This document shows, in pieces, positions 60,542 through 64,000 of a DNA stretch of 64,000 nucleotides. The translations under genes and the position numbers were made by a program. Where the stretch lies: NCBI GenBank assembly GCA_020633235.1, contig JACKEA010000001.1:124001-188000 (forward strand). The letters run 5' to 3'. Origin of the DNA: Polyangiaceae bacterium (GTDB taxonomy: Bacteria > Myxococcota_A > Polyangia > Polyangiales > Polyangiaceae). Each line of letters begins with the position of its first letter. The first letter of the stretch is position 1. The notes below the pieces were generated by a model. That model had not been told where the DNA came from. It saw only the letters and a list, made by a program, of their open reading frames with translations, and made no database searches.

Positions 60542-60641
60542 GCGCGCAGCATATCACGCTCGGATGGCGCGGGCGTGACGCCCCCGAGCGCGCGCGCAGC
60601 TGCTAACTTGGCGCAGCGACACGCGAACACAGGAGCAGGGC

Positions 60642-61619
60642 ATGGCCGTTTCCGATCAGAATCCGACGCAATCTGGCTTCCACGCGCACAGCACGGGCAC
60701 CGAGGTGTTGGCCGACGTCGACCTCACCGGCAAAACGGCGATCGTGACCGGTGGTTACAGCGGCATCGGCATCGAGACCACGCGAGCCCTCGCCGCCAAG
60801 GGCGCGACGGTCATCGTGCCGGTCCGTTCACCGGAAAAGGCAACCGAGAACCTCGCGGGCGTGCAGGGCAACGTGAAGACCGCGCCGCTCGATCTCGCCG
60901 ATCTGAGCTCGGTCCGCGCGTTCGCTCAGACCCTGCTCGGCGAGCTCGAGCGCCTCGACCTGCTCATCAACAACGCCGGCATCATGGCCTGCCCCGAGGC
61001 GCGGGTCGGCCCTGGTTGGGAGTCGCAGTTCGGCGTCAATCACATGGGACACTTCGCGCTGACGCAGGCGTTGCTCCCACTGCTGGAGAAGACCTCCGGC
61101 GCCCGCGTCGTCGCGCTCTCTTCCACGGGTCACAAGATCAGCGACATCCGCTGGGACGACATCCAGTTTTCGAACGGCGACTACAACAAGTGGAAAGCCT
61201 ACGGTCAGGCGAAGACCGCCAACGCTTTGTTCGCCAACGCGCTCTCTCGCCGCTTGAAGAAGAGCGGCGGCCTCGCTTTCGCCGTGCACCCCGGGGGCAT
61301 CTTCACGCCCCTCCAGCGCCACTTGCCCAAGGAAGAAATGATTGCCCTCGGTTGGCTCGGGGAAGACGGCGAGCCCAGCGAGATGGCCAAGGCCGGCTTC
61401 AAGACGCCCGAGCAGGGCTGCTCCACCACGCTATGGGCGGCGACGTCCGCGCGGCTCGTGGGCAAGCCCGGCGTGTACTGCGAAGACTGCGACATCGCCG
61501 CGCCCACGGATCCCGAGAGCCCCATGGCCCGCTACAAGGGCGTCGACGCCCACGCCGCGAACGACGAATCCGCCGAGAAGCTGTGGAGCCTCAGTGAGAA
61601 GCTCCTGGCGCAGGCATGA
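60642..61619 (+). CDS. Short-chain dehydrogenase/reductase
   Basis: A 325-aa SDR. Cofactor motif TGGYSGIG (about residues 37-44), NNAGIMACPE, and catalytic Tyr/Lys in KAYGQAKTANALF, like the retinol dehydrogenase/WWOX-related group. A C-terminal extension of 70 residues is present. It probably reduces or oxidises a lipid or aldehyde alcohol. It is divergent from the LDTR-repeat gene; the 100-bp gap holds a 7+4-bp hairpin (60555-60588) that could be an operator. Confidence 0.87.
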   Translation: MAVSDQNPTQSGFHAHSTGTEVLADVDLTGKTAIVTGGYSGIGIETTRALAAKGATVIVPVRSPEKATENLAGVQGNVKTAPLDLADLSSVRAFAQTLLGELERLDLLINNAGIMACPEARVGPGWESQFGVNHMGHFALTQALLPLLEKTSGARVVALSSTGHKISDIRWDDIQFSNGDYNKWKAYGQAKTANALFANALSRRLKKSGGLAFAVHPGGIFTPLQRHLPKEEMIALGWLGEDGEPSEMAKAGFKTPEQGCSTTLWAATSARLVGKPGVYCEDCDIAAPTDPESPMARYKGVDAHAANDESAEKLWSLSEKLLAQA

Positions 61620-61627
61620 CGCTTGAT

Positions 61628-61671
61628 TGTCGGGCCGGCGCGGGCACGACGGGGTTCGCGCCGGACCAACA
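61628..61671. repeat. Intergenic hairpin repeat, copy D
   Basis: TGTCGGGCCGGCGCG on the left and CGCGCCGGACCAACATCC on the right. The paired core GGCCGGCGCG/CGCGCCGGACC has one mismatch. It lies 10 bases after the SDR stop and probably acts as its terminator. Confidence 0.6.
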
Positions 61672-61693
61672 TCCAGATGCAAACGGCCTTGCG

Positions 61694-61715
61694 GCTAGCA
61701 TGCTAGCATGCTAGC
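61694..61715 (+). promoter_or_regulatory. Tandem palindromic operator for the ribbon-helix-helix gene
   Basis: Three GCTAGC hexamers joined by AT, with an 8-bp period, form a perfect palindrome 10 bases before the GTG of a predicted ribbon-helix-helix protein. Tandem 8-bp palindromes are the classic binding pattern of such dimers (as with met-boxes), so this is a likely autoregulatory operator. Confidence 0.75.
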
Positions 61716-61724
61716 TCTTTGGGC

Positions 61725-61892
61725 GTGGCAGGCGAGGTCCGACAGTTCAACGTCTATTTGCCGTCGGAGCTGATCCGCGAGGTCAAGCACCACGCCGTGG
61801 AGACGGAACAGTCGCTGTCGGCGATCGTGGCGACGGCGCTGCGTGAGCACCTCGCAGCCCAACGCAAAGCGAAAGGACGGAAGCGACAATGA
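61725..61892 (+). CDS. Small ribbon-helix-helix DNA-binding protein
   Basis: A 55-aa protein from a GTG. The N-terminal strand EVRQFNVYLPSELIREV is the beta-strand of a ribbon-helix-helix (CopG/Arc) fold, followed by two helices (HHAVETEQSLSAIVATALREHLAAQ) and a basic tail. It would bind DNA as a dimer, most likely the GCTAGC array just upstream, and repress its own operon. Its stop overlaps the VOC gene's ATG (ATGA). No toxin gene follows, so it does not look like an antitoxin. Confidence 0.78.
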   Translation: MAGEVRQFNVYLPSELIREVKHHAVETEQSLSAIVATALREHLAAQRKAKGRKRQ

Positions 61893-62233
61893 CGACCAAG
61901 GGAATCGACATGGTCTTGGTGGAGACGCACAACTGGGGCAAGTCCGTCGCCTTCTGGAAGGCGCTCGGCTACGAGATCGAGTTCGAGACGGATCATCACT
62001 CGGGGCAGCTGCGGCACCCGGCGGGCGGGCCCAAGATCTTCGTGGCGGAGCGACCGGAAGGCCAGCCACTGCAGGTGGTGTTGGGGCTCGCGACGGGATC
62101 TGCGGAAGCGTTTCAGCCGCCGGCCGCCGGAACGGTCACCCAGCCGTTCGAGAAGCAGCACTGGGGGGTGCTTCAAATGCTGGTGGCGGATCCGGACGGG
62201 CGCCCGGTGAGCATCGAGGCGCCGGCATCGTGA
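61889..62233 (+). CDS. VOC-family protein
   Basis: A 114-aa single VOC module (DMVLVETHNWGKSVAFWKALGYEIEFETDH; PKIFVAERPEG; MLVADPDGRPVSIE), as in lactoylglutathione lyase-like or antibiotic-binding proteins that work as dimers. It is the second gene of the ribbon-helix-helix operon, and the methyltransferase GTG overlaps its stop (GTGA). Confidence 0.8.
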   Translation: MTTKGIDMVLVETHNWGKSVAFWKALGYEIEFETDHHSGQLRHPAGGPKIFVAERPEGQPLQVVLGLATGSAEAFQPPAAGTVTQPFEKQHWGVLQMLVADPDGRPVSIEAPAS

Positions 62234-63069
62234 AGGAGCCGGACTCGACGGCGGTGCGCGTGGCGCTGTGGCGTGCGCTCCACGTTCAGGTGGATCCGCC
62301 GCCCCACGTGATCGAAGACGAGATCGGGCTCCGGCTCGCGGCACCGGATGCGGGCTGGCAGGAGCGTCCGGACATGAGCCCGTTCACGCGGCCGTTTCGT
62401 GCGTCGATCCTGGCGCGGGCTCGCTTCGTGGAGGACTCCGTCGCGGAGCGTGCGGCGCACGGGGTCACGCAATACGTGATCCTCGGCGCGGGGCTCGACA
62501 CCTTCGCGCAGCGGCGGCCCGTTGCAACAGATATGCGCGTGTACGAGGTCGACCGACCGGAAACGCAGGAGTGGAAACGCGAGCGCCTCGTGGAGCTGGG
62601 GTTTGGCGTTCCCCCGCACCTGTGCTTCGTGCCCGTCGATTTCGAAGCGGGGGAGCCGTGGTGGGAGCGGCTGGCGGCGTCGGGCTTCGATGCCGGACAG
62701 CCCGCGGTCGTCGCGTCCACCGGGGTGAGCATGTATCTGACGCGCGACGCGATCCTGGACACGCTGCGGCACGTCGCGGCGCTGGCAGCGGGATCCACCT
62801 TCGTGATGTCCTTCATGCTGCCGATCGAGATGACGGACCCCGAGGTGCGCGTCGCGGTCGAACGCGCGGCGGCCGGTGCGCGCGCCAGCGGTACGCCCTT
62901 CATCAGCTTCTTCACCCCGGAGCAGATGCTCGCGCTCGCCCAAGAAGCGGGTTTCCGGAGCGTCGCACACGTCTCCGCCGAGGAGCTCGCGCAGCGCTAC
63001 TTTGCAGATCGCACGGACGGCCTACGGCCGCCGAAAAACTCGGAAGAGCTTCTCGTGGCGTCCACCTGA
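62230..63069 (+). CDS. SAM-dependent methyltransferase (LCMT-like, PPM family)
   Basis: A 279-aa protein from a GTG. Motifs fit the leucine-carboxyl-methyltransferase-like group (TIGR00027 type): PFTRPFRASILARARFVED, QYVILGAGLDTFAQR, VYEVDRPETQEWKRERL and VASTGVSMYLTRDAILDTLR. Bacterial members methylate small molecules such as natural products or toxins. It is co-translated with the VOC gene. The target is unknown. Confidence 0.84.
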   Translation: MKEPDSTAVRVALWRALHVQVDPPPHVIEDEIGLRLAAPDAGWQERPDMSPFTRPFRASILARARFVEDSVAERAAHGVTQYVILGAGLDTFAQRRPVATDMRVYEVDRPETQEWKRERLVELGFGVPPHLCFVPVDFEAGEPWWERLAASGFDAGQPAVVASTGVSMYLTRDAILDTLRHVAALAAGSTFVMSFMLPIEMTDPEVRVAVERAAAGARASGTPFISFFTPEQMLALAQEAGFRSVAHVSAEELAQRYFADRTDGLRPPKNSEELLVAST

Positions 63070-63145
63070 GGGGTCTGCGGGTGAAACCAGGCCGCCGGCT
63101 CGACCCGCCATCCGCTTCGAGCTATGCGTGTCGTGCCGAGTCGAC

Positions 63146-63847
63146 ATGGTCTTGGTCCTTCTGGCCTTCTTCGCCGTCCTCTGCGCCGTGGCCGTCGCGG
63201 TCGCGTTCATCGTGATCGCCGCGAAGTTCTGGGCGGCGGAAAGTCGGGGCGATGACCTTCGACACGCCGTTTCCGCCGGCGACGCGTGCTCTCTCGAAGC
63301 GTGGAGCCCAGAAATGCTGCCATGGCTTTCGAAGGACGCAGTCGGGAGCTCGAGCTACTACCGCCCGATGGGTGGCGCCCTCACGTCGAAGCTGGCGTTG
63401 ACGCTCTTTTCCGCGCAAGGTGCGGCGCTGGTCGCCATCATCGGGGAGGTCACTCGCCGAAAGGGTCGCGGACGGATCGACGTCTTGGTGCGCGGCACGA
63501 GCATGGTGCTTCAGCTGGAGGGCGCCCGTTGGATCGTGTTCGTCAACGGCGGCCCTCTGGGCGCGATCGAGCCCACCTCCGGGCGACTCGACGACGTTCG
63601 CGGAATGCCGGTGGGCTTCTGCCGGCCGAGCGCGGGAGGCGCACAGGTCGAGCTCCGCGGAGTGAACGTCGGGTGGATCGAGGCGGGGGCAGAGCTTCAC
63701 GAGGCTCGCGTCGCGAACCCGCGACCGCTGCTTCGCCTCGCCGCTCCCGTGACCGAACCGGAGCCGGTGCTGTGGCTGCTCGCCGCCATCGCGTTCACTC
63801 TGGTCAATCAGCTCATGGTCTCGAGCAGCGGCCTCATGTCCATTTGA
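63146..63847 (+). CDS. Membrane protein of unknown function
   Basis: A 233-aa protein with an N-terminal hydrophobic helix (LVLLAFFAVLCAVAVAVAFIVIAAKF) and a C-terminal one (VLWLLAAIAFTLVNQLMV). The middle 150 residues are soluble and beta-rich (IDVLVRGTSMVLQLEGARWIVFVNGGPLGAIEP). No family is recognised. The start at 63146 is the first ATG before the hydrophobic helix. Confidence 0.6.
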   Translation: MVLVLLAFFAVLCAVAVAVAFIVIAAKFWAAESRGDDLRHAVSAGDACSLEAWSPEMLPWLSKDAVGSSSYYRPMGGALTSKLALTLFSAQGAALVAIIGEVTRRKGRGRIDVLVRGTSMVLQLEGARWIVFVNGGPLGAIEPTSGRLDDVRGMPVGFCRPSAGGAQVELRGVNVGWIEAGAELHEARVANPRPLLRLAAPVTEPEPVLWLLAAIAFTLVNQLMVSSSGLMSI

Positions 63848-63850
63848 CGT

Positions 63851-63890
63851 GGTCCGGCGCGGAACCTCGAGGTTCCGCGCCGAGCCAACA
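63851..63890. repeat. Intergenic hairpin repeat, copy E
   Basis: GGTCCGGCGCGGAACC (63851-63866) pairs with GGTTCCGCGCCGAGCC (63871-63886) around a TCGA loop, then AACATC. Only positions 3-4 are wobble or mismatch. It lies between the stops of two convergent genes, strongly suggesting a bidirectional terminator. Confidence 0.7.
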
Positions 63891-63899
63891 TCAATCGCT

Positions 63900-64000
63900 T
63901 CACGCCAGGTCGAAGCGGTCGAGGTTCATGACCTTGGTCCAGGCGGCCACGAAGTCCTGTACGAACTTCTCCTTGGCGTCCGCGCTGGCGTACACCTCGG
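63900..64000 (-). CDS. katG: 3' end of catalase-peroxidase gene, cut by window end
   Basis: Only the last 33 codons are present (TGA complement at 63900-63902). The peptide ends YASADAKEKFVQDFVAAW and then TKVMNLDRFDLA, the near-invariant C-terminus of KatG catalase-peroxidases, which detoxify peroxide. The rest lies beyond the window. Its presence within reach of peroxide and iron genes is consistent with an oxidative-stress role. Confidence 0.9.
   Translation of the reverse strand, partial: EVYASADAKEKFVQDFVAAWTKVMNLDRFDLA

Noticed and set aside
61725..61892. Ribbon-helix-helix gene as antitoxin of a toxin-antitoxin pair
   Set aside because: The following genes are VOC and methyltransferase families, not RelE, MazF, VapC or other toxins.

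Overview
The window reads as chromosomal DNA of a myxobacterium, most likely of the Sorangium/Polyangium side of the group (inference). The reasons are very high GC with GTG starts, many lipoproteins whose lipobox is followed by a long Gly/Ser/Thr linker, a Cys-plus-transmembrane-plus-Arg C-terminal sorting tail of the MYXO-CTERM kind, AgmX/PglI-type C-terminal domains, a DUF4388-type response regulator, and NCGACG-type cysteine repeats in secreted proteins. Genes are dense on both strands and often overlap by 4 bp (ATGA or GTGA). No gene-free stretch exceeds about 300 bp. I saw no tRNA, rRNA, CRISPR array, prophage or insertion sequence.

Layout. 1-7.0 kb: envelope genes (NlpC/P60-like hydrolase with sorting tail, PAP2 phosphatase, VWA lipoprotein, His-rich Spy-like protein, unknown lipoprotein). 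7.1-9.1 kb: aldo/keto reductase, then a Fur-family regulator upstream of dps. 9.2-14.9 kb: a Fur-box-preceded six-gene unit (di-heme oxidoreductase, imelysin, cytochrome P460-like lipoprotein, outer-membrane-type protein, second imelysin, ferritin-like lipoprotein). This is the strongest candidate for an undescribed system, a periplasmic/outer-membrane iron-handling apparatus. 14.9-28.0 kb: polytopic His-rich membrane protein, histidine kinase/response regulator/coiled-coil operon, TerC-like transporter, GH15 enzyme coupled to an SDR, GH71-like lipoprotein, SdiA-regulated-type propeller, and a Cys-rich lipoprotein with a large exported partner.

28.2-37.9 kb: a periplasmic molybdenum hydroxylase operon (c-type cytochrome, 2Fe-2S subunit, molybdopterin subunit), CrtI-like flavoprotein, R2-like diiron protein, orphan DNA methyltransferase, two-domain VOC protein, an ECF sigma factor with a Cys-rich tail and overlapping partner, and a UbiE-like methyltransferase. 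38.0-43.9 kb: a three-gene catabolic operon (ThDP enzyme, mandelate-racemase-type enolase, 1,020-aa FAD/Fe-S oxidoreductase). 44-50 kb: DJ-1/PfpI, two glycosidase lipoproteins, a TPR operon, TfoX-N and rhodanese-like proteins. 50.3-55.6 kb: cytochrome b561, KirBac-type K+ channel, SYLF lipoprotein, SMI1/TPR protein and small proteins. 55.8-60.5 kb: two large convergent secreted repeat proteins. 60.6-64 kb: SDR, a small ribbon-helix-helix regulator with a tandem palindromic operator driving a VOC protein and a methyltransferase, a membrane protein, and the 3' end of katG running out of the window.

Five intergenic copies of a GC-rich hairpin family (arms near TCCGCCGCGGAACC and GGTTCCGCGGCGGACCAACA) are scattered from 25 kb to the end. 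They probably serve as terminators or REP-like elements. Functions are assigned from motifs and family knowledge only; no database search was possible.
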